This document shows positions 35,808 to 47,605 of a stretch of DNA of 64,000 bases, piece after piece; within the stretch, counting starts at the first letter, position 1; each line of letters begins with the position of its first letter. Under the pieces are notes generated by a model. The model was not told where the DNA came from and did no database searches. It was given only the letters and a program-made list of their open reading frames with translations. Location: contig JABBOT010000022.1 of the NCBI GenBank assembly GCA_016165875.1, positions 2,507,333 to 2,571,332 of the forward strand. Reading direction: 5' to 3'. The position numbers and the translations under genes are program-made. This DNA comes from Acanthopleura granulata. Lineage: Eukaryota; Mollusca; Polyplacophora; Chitonida; Chitonidae.

Positions 35808-38800
35808 TATACAGCTTGGAGGCAGCGCCAGGCAATAAGTAACCAACGTCTTAGAGGCAGTGTGATTCAAACTCAGCAAAGCTCGTGAGTGGGCATCAGT
35901 GGCGTCTTCGTTTTGCGATAGTGCCCCATAGCTGCCGGATTATGGGCTCAAATTGCTTTCCAGAACGCGGGATAAATGAACTTGATGGTCTGCAAGAACT
36001 GGTGGGCAATAAAGTCCTGGTCGGACAATGTGCTATAATGGGGGAAAACCGTTCGAGGGACAAGACTGCAGTTTTATTGACCGTAGCAATTCCAAACACT
36101 GACTAATACGGGTAAGACAAACACGGGGTTTGATTAGCGTTGGGTTCATCCTCCATCTCCTGACATCCTGGTGTCTACAGTCTGACGGGAGATTACTTCC
36201 CCCTCCCCCGTCCAAATAGAATTATCCCGGCACTGACCACAGACAAGCCTAGTGGGGCCGGCTTGATGATAAACAAAGTGAAGGGTGTGAAAATACTGTA
36301 TGTAATCATCTCTTAGCACGATTGCCTATAGCTTATGCCCTGCACGTTTCTGCACGTCTTTGCATGCCGGCAAAGTTTTTATCGCCATTCTCCATATCTA
36401 AATGTTAAACATGGATTATCTTCTTTTAGGATCGAAAGTGGAATGGAATATGATACGCTTTACGTCAGAGCAGAAGCATCGTATAGAACACCTAACCATA
36501 CATATAGAACCAATCGTATCGTTGACAGGTCTGATTAGTTTTTCATCCAACAAGAAAGTGCAAGCCACAGGACGGATATGATGCTCTTTCGGTAAACCCA
36601 TAATGTTCAAATAATTATACATATGAAGTAATTCATGCGGAATCTTTACTGGTAATGTAAAAACAAGAGAAAAAAAAATACCAATGTGCAGTCAGAAGCT
36701 GTAACGCATGCGCCTTTCAGAAACGCGTCCTATGATCAAGAACAAAACGAATAGCATCCTCAACAACAACAACAATGATGCTCTTCCATACTACTCCTCA
36801 TCAACCACTCGTCCGTGAACAACGATTGATTGCCATGTCGTGGCCAGTAACAAACATATATAGTGTCACTTCTAAGGGCCAGAGCAATAGGATGGGACTT
36901 GAGTAAAATTAACTTTATGGTTCCTTGGTGTAACCTTTTAGCCTGTGCAGCTCACATTGCATTTGACGTTAACAATGATGAAGGGCAACTGCGTAAACCC
37001 ATACTGGCATAGAAGTCTCTTCATATGTTGGCCATAATTCCATGAGCACTTCGTTCTACCATGCCGTATATACAAAAAAAAAACTCAAGAGATATTGAGT
37101 AAAAAATGTTGTTGTCAATTTTATTGCGATAAGGTGTTTTTCGTATGGATCAAACCAATCAAACTCAGGATTGTAAGATTCAAATAAGAAAGTATCGAGC
37201 ACATGAGGTGACCCTTACTCCTTATATGGGCACTGAAGCTGACTATGTCAAATGTGAAGGTCACTGTCTCAAAGAAGAAACCAAGACCGATCCCGTGTTA
37301 GGATGTCATCCCAAATCACCGGGTTAGTAACCATCATGGCAAACTTTGGAGTGGTGGAATAATTCCCAAACCGACGTATGTTCGTGAGGCGACCCATAAA
37401 ACCATCAGTTGTTGGAGATACGGAAGCGGACAGGGGTACTGCATTTATCTTTATCACATGTATCCGAGTAGTTACATAACAGGAGAGGAGAGAGGCTGAC
37501 GGTATGAGATGATGGTTCAAAAGAAACAGGTTCAACTTTCGACGTGCTCGATCGATAGCTGTATTAAAAATGTTGGGCCATTTCTTATTGAGATAGTTCA
37601 CTGGAAGCTTGATGGAGCAATGGCTGACAAGACCGCTGCGTCTATAATCTCTTACCGTGGTTTTTTTATTCGGTTTTGGCTTTTCATTGACATCCATTCG
37701 TGAACCACTTCACATCTAGTTTTAAGCCATTCTATGGTATCATATCTATCCCTATATCATAACAAAAATTTTTGAGCATATAATTAATTTAGAGATGACT
37801 TGGTCATTGGCAAGAATTGTTCATTCTTCATCCACTAATTTCTAGTAGTTTGAGATTTTGTCGATATATACCTTAACATTATCCTTCCAATATAGCAACG
37901 GGAAGTTACGTGTTTTGATTGCATTAACCATTCATGTACATTTCCTAAATTATACTCATATCCCACTTATTACCAGTTTCATTTGTATATTTATTGAAAA
38001 TACCCAGCGGAGTTTCAGCCATGTGGCGTGTGATCGATTGTTTCTTTTTTATCATTGTCCTAATACCTCTAAAGTTAATATCTCCATGTTAAAATATTCA
38101 AAACAGTATAATGCTTGAGCAGGCGATGTTAGTTAAATACAAGACATCACTTTGGCTTATCCAGTGGTATCCAAAGCAAGTAGCGTGGACTGTTAATTAA
38201 ACGGAAAACCCGGCTGGCAGCATCCTGAAGCAATGTCATCAAGGCTCAAAGATATTTTTTGTGTCTATGGCTCAACATTGCTGATATAATCATCAGTGAA
38301 ATTGGTAATGGTGAGCTCTTAATCAATAGACAACCGAAAAAAAATCGCACAGATCTCGAACTGGCGTTTTATGAGGTTTAGGAGATTTGGTAATGCGTCA
38401 TGTGTCTAAGATCAATATGTCTTCGGATGATAAAACTTAACGATAGGTGTTCTGCGCAATGAAGTTTCCCATGTATAACGATAGATTCCGCGCCATTTCA
38501 TCTCTGCTTATGCGCTTAGCTATCAGTGGGCCGTAAATATGAAACAATTAAGTAACGGGTTCGGAAAAAAAGGCAACTCTGTTAATGTCATTATCTTGTT
38601 GACTTCTGAATTATGAAAAAGCTTAATTTTAATTGTAAATTGTGTTAGGATTACATCATATATTTGTATAGCGTATCTTGTCTAGGGTCTGGGAAGAGCG
38701 TGATAGCTTTGCTAGGCATTTGCTACAGATCTTTACATCGTAGTCAGAGATGCGAAGCGCAAACCACTTTCTTTCTTATATTTTTTTCCCAGCTTTGAGT

Positions 38801-39316
38801 TTTCCAGGCATATGAATCTCAGCACATGCCACTCTCTTCTCCAAGACAATACGGCTTTTAATTATCATAATTTTTCAAGCCGCTCTGTTGATAACAGTTT
38901 GAATGCTTGCTTAAATTCTTTACTTAATTTATTCTTTTGAATTTGGAAATCACCACTCAAGAATATTACATTAACGGGTTGCAATTTAGCATTAAGTCCG
39001 ACATTTGTGTGCAACTCTTTGACAACAAAAGCCAATTTAGCAACCTGTAATCACACCACCTCAAATTCCAACACAACCAATGAACACCGACTCATGGTGT
39101 TCTCTATTCTTATGCGAACGTAATGCGTATTAAATATGATTGGTTACCAGCAAAATACACTGGGCGAAAATTTTTGGGCGATTCAACTCAAGCTATTTTA
39201 CGGAAAGCGAAGTAAATTTTAATGACAGAACAAGCCAAAAACCAGCACTAAAGCCGTTATACCACTAAGTTAAATCAAAGTATAATATGATAATTGGTAT
39301 AACACAAAGGCAGTGA
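35808..39316. other. unannotated DNA
   Basis: An open plus-strand frame at 35885-36106 overlaps a minus-strand frame. A minus-strand ATG frame of 142 codons (37269-37697) begins MDVNEKPKPNKKTT and has a GTAAGAG string after codon 14, but no domain. A short (CAA)n run lies near 36760. None is strong enough to call as a gene. Confidence 0.35.
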
Positions 39317-39616
39317 AATAAAGAAATTCTGCCTTCTCGAGCTGGAAAAACGTTTAAACGTGTCCAAACTAATTCAGCTTTAAGAGAGAAGGCATATCGA
39401 GGGCGACCTGCATATAAATACAGGCCCTCGCAACATGTTCTTCAGGCACTGGTACACGGGGAATCGAGTAGGGATTATTTCAGTATAGTCTTGGGTGAAA
39501 AACACAAAGAGAGTGACCTGAGGCCTTTGACAAAGCCTGACAAATCTATAACATGGTCAAGTTGTGAAAGTCGTCAAATATATGTGAGATGTGTTGGGGA
39601 AGATAGTCTGTGGTAA
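39317..39616 (+). CDS. weak candidate coding segment, possible exon at 39484-39612
   Basis: The frame is open for 99 codons from just after a TGA (39314) to a TAA (39614). It has no ATG, as an internal exon or a decayed gene would. Within it, TTATTTCAG (ending 39483) and CTGTG|GTAAGC (donor at 39613) delimit a 129-nt segment with matching phases. That segment reads IVLGEKHKESDLRPLTKP and ends RCVGEDSL. The peptide is hydrophilic and not repetitive. A second frame just downstream (39610-39792, ending EREAFEQVHL) could follow only over a 41- to 43-nt intron, which is too short to be likely. No family was recognised. Purine bias of the strand could create such a frame by chance. Confidence 0.2.
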   Translation, partial: NKEILPSRAGKTFKRVQTNSALREKAYRGRPAYKYRPSQHVLQALVHGESSRDYFSIVLGEKHKESDLRPLTKPDKSITWSSCESRQIYVRCVGEDSLW

Positions 39617-39885
39617 GCTACTGGTCTGTCGGAATGATTACTGAATCTTCTAGGAACTGGTCTATCAAGATCCAGATCAAGAGACTAATACGATTGAATA
39701 AGCGCTTTAACAATGAATCCGTTGAAGGAGAAAGACTGGGTGGGACTCCAATCGAGCAGGAGAGGGAAGCTTTTGAGCAGGTTCATTTATGAATATGATG
39801 TAAAGATTAGAGTTCGTATTACTAGGTAACCTAATAGGCGTCTCATCCATGAACCTATATTCTTCTTGTCCGTGAGGGAACAATG

Positions 39886-39946
39886 ACCGAGTCTTTGGGC
39901 GCCAAAGGCTAGCGGGCGTCTACAGGCGCCTTTTCTTAGACTCGGT
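39886..39946. repeat. imperfect inverted repeat
   Basis: ACCGAGTCT...GGCGCC (39886-39903) pairs with GGCGCC...AGACTCGGT (39925-39946), with an unpaired AT-rich insert in the right arm. A central GGGCGTC-containing loop separates the arms. The arms are GC-rich compared with the surroundings. It may be a remnant of transposon termini or a stable hairpin, and no coding role is seen. Confidence 0.55.
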
Positions 39947-42185
39947 ACAGTCGTGTCAAGCCGGACGGAGCTTGGCAGGCAAACCCATTAACGTAATCTC
40001 ACTTATTGGCCCGGTAAAAAGACAATTCCATTATAAGACAGCAGCGAGCTCCAGTGCAAACGACACGGATACATATTAAGTAGACAATAAGGAGCAGCCT
40101 GTACGTGTGCTTCAGCAACATTCTGTAACGTCTCGGTTCGAAATGATCACGCCGATCTATCTCATAAAATCCATGCCTACAACGGCGTTTTCGCCCGATT
40201 GGTCTATAAATCTGTATACGCAATATGCAGAAGAAATGCGCTAACCAACTTTTTTCTATAATCACGTCCAATTTATATGTCTACACAGATACCAACTAAC
40301 ATTTAAAAAATAGGCTTTTTGTATCCCAACAAAGTAGTTTGTATCGGCTGGTTGACAAGAAGCACCAACCCAGAGAGAAACCAATAGTATATAACCCACA
40401 TGTGTTGATATCAGAATGGTAACTGACATGGAACATCATTATCAGTTATTTTATCTAGATTAGTGTACTATACATATTATCAATATCACACCGTTCAGCC
40501 TGTGTGTACCTTCCGCGCATTCAACTGTCCATACCACACGCCGCCTTACCCTTCCCCACCATCGTGTGCACAGCGTGGCCATATAGAGTCGATATGGAAC
40601 GAAGGATTGAAGCCGTCAGGCGAATATATACATATATACCATCGTCTAATCTCACTGTCAATTCCAAGAACCTAGATTAAATTTCACGTCAGATTCTCTG
40701 AAAAGAATTAATGACAAACAATTGGTAACTATGTCTTAGGTCAAATATTTTTTTGTTATTATAAGAATTTCTTAGAAACGCTCGTGAAATTTTTGGCTAA
40801 ATCTTTCTTTTTGGCCGTTTTTGGCTGTTTTAATCTCACACCAGATACTGTACACTTAGCACAAGCTATTACGATTTCAGATTTTCGTTTCCTTCTCTTA
40901 GCCGAACATTTTGGTCATGTTTAATGCCATGTTAACATGACCTGGTAATTACCTCTACCTTGCCACAAGACATTTGGTGTTTTCCCGATTAGCGTTACAT
41001 TTCTAACTTGAGTATAAAGGGGCTGCTTCACTGATGGTACCATGAATCACTTCGAGATAGAAATGTATTCAGGTGACAGTATATGTTTGCTATGTATTGC
41101 TATTATTACGGTTTTTTTTAGAAATGCTGTGTTTTTTTTAAAGAAAATTTAATGATCCTTGGTTATTTAAAAATCATTTTAGCTGCAAATTCCCAGGGAG
41201 AAAAGGATGCATGTTTAATATTAAATAGGTTTCTATTTTAATGGATGACTGGTTTAGGTTTATTTTTGCCATCATATCATCGTTGTATCTATCTTCCCTC
41301 GGGTAGGAGAGTTAATTGTTGGTCAGTTAGTTTACCTTGTTAATTAATGACCAATTGTAGAGTACAGGGCACACATAGACAGTTTATTTCATGACAATGG
41401 GGACACGCCCTTGTGGCTTGTTTGTTGTGCTTCAGCACTGCCGGTCCCCAGTCTTAAAGAGATTGTGATCTGCTGCCTTCTGGGAGAAAAAAAAACGCTG
41501 AACACAGATGGGCTTAACTCACCGAACATAACAATGTCGTCAGATTACACCAACAAATTAGGCATTTGCCGGCTTTGTCATCTGAGATTCTCTGACATAG
41601 GTATGCATCCCCGATCCTGTACACTGAGGTATATGTTTGTTTACACAGAGCTTCCAGAGCATCTTCACATGCATACACAATACTAGCCTGATAAAACGGG
41701 CACTTCGCACAGAAATGGTGCTGGATTATTTACCCTGAAGAATCTGTTTATGTTTCTTGTCTCTCTTTAAGATCAGATGAAAGTAGAATATATCTGTGTG
41801 TAGACAGATAATTTCAGGTTAGGACATATCACTCTATGCATATAAGAAGCGTGAGCGCAGAAATTAGCCATGGGCTATGACATTTCTTTCACGTATTACC
41901 TTAATGGACCCTTTTTCTTAAGGGCAAAACTAAATACATGTCAGTATTGGAGGAGCTATCTAAATGCTGTATTCTATAACGTTCACTAGATATACAAGTG
42001 CCTCACGAGATGTCTTGTCAGTTCATACCGTGTGCCATTAGAATCAAAATACTTACATAGTGAAAAAATTTTAAATAAGATGTTAAACAACAATCAAGGA
42101 ATTAAATGGAGAATTATTGTCAATGGAATATTCATTTATGCATTTGACTGATTTCAATGAAATCTTTATTTAATCAATTATATAT
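39947..42185. other. unannotated AT-rich DNA
   Basis: Short frames at 39999-40271 (-), 40463-40675 (+) and 41411-41686 (+) have no domain or splice support. Nothing else was recognised. Confidence 0.4.
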
Positions 42186-42188
42186 TCA

Positions 42189-42241
42189 GTTCATGGTTTT
42201 TCACACGATACTCAAGAATATTTCATCTAGATAATGACGTT
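42189..42241 (-). mobile_element. SINE 3' tail remnant
   Basis: GTTCATGGTTTTTCACACGA followed by TACTCAAGAATATTTCATCT and AGATAATGACG aligns with the plus-strand view of the SINE tail (GATTGGTGTTTTACGCCG, TACTCAAGAATATTTCACTT, ATACGACGGCG). The piece is short and diverged. The rest of the element is not recognisable downstream. Confidence 0.6.
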
Positions 42242-43287
42242 CAGGAAAACTGTCTTGAGGAACCAGCACCCGTCTCCAGATACATACACCTGGCTAACCC
42301 AGTGAGGCTGCGTGTAGCCGGAATAGTATATAGGCTTTCATGTAAACATACACCTTGCCAAAAGCTAGCCGCATAGCTGTAACATGTCGGAGACTGCAGG
42401 TGTGACCAACGTGCACAATGAACCTGGTGTCATAGCTAAATGAGATTCCTCTGGGTATTTCATGGTCACTGACATTCTGACTTTAACAGCTAGTGACTTG
42501 GCTCATCGTGACAGGGTATTAAAGGAATTAATTATCCACCTTGGGACAAACCGATTTTTAAACTTGAAATTTAGCTTATGAGTTTTTCTTTCAGCACCCT
42601 ATATATCGGTGTATAGTGAAGTGCAGATACGCTGGTAACATGTCCACCCTGTACTTTCCTGCGAATATTCCATCACACATTGATAATATTGATTCTTTTT
42701 AGAAAGACTATTTAGCTTTGCGTAAAGCCAGTGGTCCATAAGACTTCAAGTGTTCGTCCTGCTTCACTTTTCATCTTGACGTGTAGAAGCAGACGTAGAC
42801 GCACCCATTCTGTCAACACACGCCATCTGTGAGCTCTGCATCCGGCCGGTACAGGATCGTATGTCATACTGTCATGGACTGAGCTTCAAGCACAATGACC
42901 TTTTATGATCAGGTGAATAGGATCAATCACTTGTCAGGTATATCCACTTGTGATGAAGAAGAAAACATCATTCAGCTTCTGGGAGATATTTTGCACACAT
43001 TTCACTTTTATAGTGGAGAGGTTTTAGCGACTGCCTACAGACTAGACTTTTAAGCATAGTAGCATGTTATTTAATAGATTGTAATAATTCAGGGTTATAT
43101 CTATACAATAGGGATACAGGTGTATTGCTTCTTATATTTTCGAAACAGTCCTACAGACACAAGTCACTTTTTGTCGTCCCAGTTTTCTTGGAGTCTAAAA
43201 AATATGGACTATAAGCATGTCTAAGGAACTAGTTTTCATCCATTGCAAAAGTCTTTTTTTCAGGATTCCTTGTTGCCGTGTGAGTTT
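42242..43287. other. unannotated DNA
   Basis: No gene or repeat was recognised. Confidence 0.45.
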
Positions 43288-43316
43288 GCTACCTTAAATT
43301 GTTTATTTAAGGTAGC
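43288..43316. repeat. perfect 11-bp inverted repeat with 7-nt loop
   Basis: GCTACCTTAAA (43288-43298) and TTTAAGGTAGC (43306-43316) are exact reverse complements around TTGTTTA. No gene or transposon context explains it. Confidence 0.85.
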
Positions 43317-44093
43317 GTATCTATGGTAGTATGGTTATTTTTTTCTCGAAATGAATTCAAACTGTGTACAGAATGCTTGTTGGTGATGCTGAGGGCACTA
43401 TCGGATCGATACAGCCCAGGGTGGTGTTGCTAGACGACTAGGCAAAAAATAAAAATAAAAAAAGGACAAGAACAGCAGGAGAGAAAATAAAGGTTTAGCT
43501 TTCTAAAGGTCTGCTTTATCGAAACAAAGATCTTGCAATGATAACAAAAGAAAGAGAAAGAAGGAAGGTAATCTTAGTCTCCTTAGAGACGCATATAGCC
43601 TAACAGATCATGGCGTGTTTGTGTGTGTCTGTAAAGAGAAGCACTTGTTGATGGGCAGTTATCTCGCGAGGGTCCCTGCCATTGACGTCATAATGGACAA
43701 GACGATCTGCAGTCGATATCCTTCCAGGAAGCCCACAGCCCCCTATTAACAAGACTGCCACGCCAGACTCCGTCAACACGGCTTGTCTTCCAACAAATTG
43801 CCACAAGATGGGGGTGTAGCAGACACCTAGCTCCTGTATTTAGTGTTTACTGCTCACTCCCTCTACCCCTCCTCACCCCATGCCACACATACACACACAC
43901 ATACACACACAAATAATAGCACAGCACACGATCCAGGTCTTGCGGCGACAGACACATCGGCGTGTATTAAGTGGTAAGACTATATACACACAACCCACAC
44001 GAGGATTTAGGTTATAGGGGCCTACTGCATTGATTCCAGGAGTCGAAACCAGCCATGAACTATAATGGACGGTTTCGGGTCAGAAACCGCAAA
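43317..44093. other. unannotated DNA with a CA-rich microsatellite
   Basis: An imperfect (CA)n tract lies at about 43885-43912. The minus strand is open for about 80 codons over 43600-43840 with a reasonable composition (GVAVLLIGGCGLPGRI), but the upstream side lacks a pyrimidine tract and no family is recognised, so it is not called. Confidence 0.35.
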
Positions 44094-44277
44094 ACCAATT
44101 TCCAAAACAATATTTAACACAAACCACTAAAGAACTAAGAAGGTATAAGAAAGTAAGAAATTATGACATATTCATGCTAAAAGAAACAGAAAACAGTTTC
44201 CAGTGTCGGTGGAGAGACAAGGAAATCGTGCACCATGCCAATTCATAGTTGCGGTGAATTAAAATACGTATCTCAGT
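44094..44277 (+). repeat. dispersed repeat family B, copy 2 (left part)
   Basis: It has TTTCCAAAACAA, CACTAAAGAACTAAG, AAGTAAGAAATTATGACATA and CTAAAAGAAACAGAAAACAG, which parallel the left block of the copy at 20618. The copy is interrupted by the SINE that follows and resumes at 44546. Confidence 0.6.
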
Positions 44278-44278
44278 T

Positions 44279-44545
44279 TCTTTATTTATTTATTTGATTG
44301 GTGTTTCACGCCGCACTCAAGAATAGTTCACTTATACGACCGCAGCCAGCACTATGGTGGGAAGAAACCGGGCAGAGCCCGGAGAAAACCCACAACCATT
44401 TGCAGGTTGCTGGCAGAGCTTCTCATGTACGACCGCAGAGAAAGCCATCATGTGCTGGACTGGAACTCACAGCGACCGTATTTGTGGGAGCCTTTTGTGT
44501 CAATATGTTGCGCTAGCTCGCAAACCGACTGAGCCACGGACTACA
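44279..44545 (-). mobile_element. tRNA-derived SINE, full length, diverged
   Basis: On the plus strand the order is (TTTA)n, GATTGGTGTTTCACGCCGCA, CTCAAGAATAGTTCACTTAT, the core GACCGCAGCCAGCACTATGG, GGGCAGAGCCCGG, then the B-box (CTGGACTGGAACTCACAGCG) and A-box (CGCAAACCGACTGAGCCACG) regions. All modules of the copy at 5349-5611 are present with more substitutions. It sits inside a family B copy. No convincing target duplication remains (only CAGTT on both sides), consistent with greater age. Confidence 0.88.
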
Positions 44546-44605
44546 GTTGAGATTTCATTGCAATTGTTCATAGATGTCCATTTTATTCAACACAATGAAT
44601 ACTTG
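44546..44605 (+). repeat. dispersed repeat family B, copy 2 (right part)
   Basis: TTTCATTGCAATTGTTCATA, then GATGTCC and TTATTCAACACAATGAATAC, match the right block of the copy at 20.85-20.90 kb. Together with 44094-44277 this shows one older copy split by the SINE. Confidence 0.55.
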
Positions 44606-44694
44606 GCCTCCAGCCCCGAGTTAAGCGCAGTTAGACTTTGAGATGCGTATTTGGGCTCGTTGGGCTTGTTGACAGACATTTGTATTGACACTGT

Positions 44695-44835
44695 ACAGGG
44701 TTTTATACACGCCACCAAAGGAATGAGTAAAGAGGGGTAAGAAATTAGGACGAAGCCGTCAAAAAGTGAAGCAATTGCAACTGTTCACATATCCAGGTTG
44801 GCAATTTCATTCACAACGACACATAAGCACGGCTA
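44695..44835 (+). repeat. dispersed repeat family B, copy 3
   Basis: It contains CCACCAAAGGAATGAGTAAA and GGGTAAGAAATTAGGAC, then GCAATTGCAACTGTTCACAT and ATCCAGGTTGGCAATTTCAT and TCACAACGACACATAAG. This is the same block order as copies 1 and 2. It lies about 100 bp after copy 2, so a local duplication is possible. Confidence 0.58.
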
Positions 44836-46828
44836 AGAACCGGGTTAGGACATACGCTATTTTCATTGTTAGCTTATAGTCTGGAAAACATAGTTCCTTA
44901 GAAGCAGTATTTGGTGCTCAAGTAAACTGATATTCTTCTTCTTGGATACTGAAACGTATGACGTGTCCATGTTTTAAGCCGTAAACATACCTACTTCTGT
45001 AAGAAACTAACCACTTTTTCGGTCCACTGTTTGTTTATATTCTGGGAAAACTGGACATCTTTGAATATACGACAGACTTCATTAGGATGTCTCACTTCTG
45101 TTGGTGAGGCATTGGCTGGAAACATTTTTCGCGTAAACAAAGCTTCCAAGCTATGTAAAGACATATCACTCTGCTTTTACGTTGCAGTGCTTGTTATCCA
45201 TATCTTGTTTCACGAGCACAGCCATTTGCAGAAACGGTGACGAATTATGTAAAAGTGATTGGACTCGCTTTGTTCTAGGCGGGTTAAATTCCCCATTAGC
45301 ATCTGACAAAAATTTTCTGTAAATATAATAAAAAAATATCGATGCACTACGATAACATTCTTGCTTTATTTAGTGTCTGGCCTGACGACTAGTAAATTAG
45401 TACTATAACTGATGTTCTGACAGCAACTAAAGAGATTTAATAAACTTTGGGCCGGCTAAATTGATCAGAGCTTTACCTCCGTAACTAAGCCCATTAGCCA
45501 TACGATAAGAGGCCTAGCTATGTAATTGATACATCGCCTAGTTCTTTACCTTTACTTCGATCAGCCATCAATTGCTTAAACTCGTACCCTGCTCTCTTCT
45601 GTGAACAGAGGGCCACTTCCCGCCTTGACATAGTCTCAGCCTACACTATAGCTGAAAATGCAGGGAGCAAAATTTGTAAGGATGAGGAAAAGTAACATCA
45701 CTTTCGCTCTTGTACATTTTTCTTATCACGATTGGCTTTGACTTGCTTAAAAGGCTAGAATTTACTGAAGCTGTTTATCTCGATTTGGTGAATGAGAGGT
45801 TTTCCTGAACCTTTCCGGATATTGCAGGGTTTCGAAATCTTCATGAAGTGTATTCTGGCTTATGTCAAATTGTGACATAATGTCAGTGAGAACCAAAAGT
45901 GAACATAGATGAGACCATCAGTGTACGTTAAAAGTTCAAGACGTGCCAGTATTGTTGCCGAGTGTCTCTCATGTGTAAACACTGGTGTTCATTTATCACC
46001 TCGTAATTACCTTTTACCTGGCTTATACCTGTCCAACACCCACCTGTACCACCTGTCGCTAAAGGATAGGGTCTTTGATTTACCTTAACTGTGTGGATAC
46101 CTTACCTGTGTGATTACCTTCCTCTTGCCGTTACCTTATCCGTGTTAATATGCTATCTATGTCACCGGGGTTCTCGTTACAGCCTTGGGAGTTTCCACAC
46201 CATGCTCTAGAACGATGCACGAAGAGGTAACTACCTATTTAGCCAGCATATCGTATCATAACAGAGCGGAGGAAGTAGAGGTGTAGTTCACGATTTGTTA
46301 TTGCGGTTTTGGGCGTCACAGGGCTGTTATCAGCTACAACACATGCTAATATGGCATTAAACGGCTGCAGCTTAATTTGATATCATTAACACCAAGCCAG
46401 CAAATGGAACCCAGCCGGAAAAGGTGTCAGCCGTAGTTAGCGGTATTGAAAAAGGAAGACATATTTGTTTTTCGTAGTTAAAGTCTGCCCACTGTAGCTT
46501 TTACAGGATAACATTTTGTTTTGAATCCATTTACATGTTAACAGGACCATTAGAGATCTCAGCAATCCTTGTTGTTTTAAATTTTTATGGCTTTTTTTCT
46601 CACACACTAGCCTGTACTTACTCTTAAAATCGCACTCAGCTCTTTATCAAAGTTCATATTAAATTCTTAAGAATTTCTTGGCAGATAAACTTTTGCTACC
46701 CTCATATTCGTAACCCTTGACATCTCATTGTTTTCAACTCATTAACCGGGGATATAATATGGGCATTTTCAGTACAGAAAATGTTTCCCTAAACGAGTAT
46801 TGTTTCGAATGTTGCTGTGTCACATTTT
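44836..46828. other. unannotated AT-rich DNA
   Basis: A weak, irregular recurrence of ATTACCTT and ACCTGTGT occurs at 46000-46160, too decayed to define. A plus-strand frame at 45031-45240 has no domain. No gene is called. Confidence 0.4.
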
Positions 46829-46987
46829 GCCCTACATAGTCTACATGTTGACAGCCTTTTGCCCTACATAGTCTACATGTTGACAGCCTTTTGCCCTACA
46901 TAGTCTACATGGTGACAGCCTTTTTCCCTACGTAGTCTACATGATGACAGCATTTTGTGCTACATAGTCTACATGGTGACAGCATCT
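46829..46987. repeat. minisatellite, 32-bp unit, 5 copies
   Basis: Units start GCCCTACATAGTCTACATG at 46829, 46861, 46893, 46925 and 46957, always 32 bp apart, and end GACAGC(C/A)TTTT. The first two are identical, and changes accumulate toward the right end. Confidence 0.95.
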
Positions 46988-47458
46988 GTTTGTTGCACGC
47001 AATACGGTTAGACTGTTAATGAAATGGCCATTTAAATGTGACTGACATGACACAAGTGCCAGTTAAAAGATGGGTTTATCCTCTGGAACGCCGTTTTCGT
47101 TTTTGCGTTGGGAATGAGACTACGTTTGTAAGGTATCGCTGCTATGTTGGTTCTCAGCTTTCTTGACCATCAACGTCAGAACCGACAAGGACGGATAACT
47201 CATGCCGCCCTCGGCGAACCTTTGGTACCGTGTCTCGTTGATCACATGGCTCGCCGGCGTCAGTGTGTGATCACAAGAAAGCCTCACGCCCGTAAGCTTT
47301 TAAAGCCAGTGGAGAAATATTGATTATTTCCCCCAATAACAAGTGTAAAATGATATGGAAAAGATTGTGAGGTCTGCATGCAGAAAAATGTCGTGTTGAG
47401 ATGTGATCGTATTGCGTTACTGCTGTGTAGATTAAGTTCTGCAGGAATCTGGTGCTGA
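46988..47458. other. unannotated DNA
   Basis: Nothing was recognised between the two minisatellites. Confidence 0.4.
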
Positions 47459-47605
47459 TACCTCTGCATACGACGTCCACCATATATCGCACTCATACCT
47501 CTGCATACGACTTCCACCATATATCGTACTAATACCTCGCAAACGACGTCCACCATATATCGCACTCATGCCTCTGTATACGACGCCCACAATATATATA
47601 CCAGT
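47459..47605. repeat. minisatellite, 37-bp unit, 4 copies
   Basis: Units start TACCTCTGCATACGACGTCC at 47459, 47496 and 47533, with a diverged fourth at 47569; steps are 37, 37 and 36 bp. Each contains CACCATATATCG. Short minus-strand frames with repeated MRYMVDVVC peptides come from this array. Confidence 0.93.

Noticed and set aside
37269..37697. 142-codon minus-strand ATG frame
   Set aside because: This length is expected once or a few times by chance in 64 kb of AT-rich DNA. There is no domain or splice partner.
43600..43840. Minus-strand open stretch of about 80 codons with a hydrophobic GVAVLLIGGCGLPG segment
   Set aside because: No ATG near the start, no pyrimidine tract before the only acceptor-like site, and no recognisable family.
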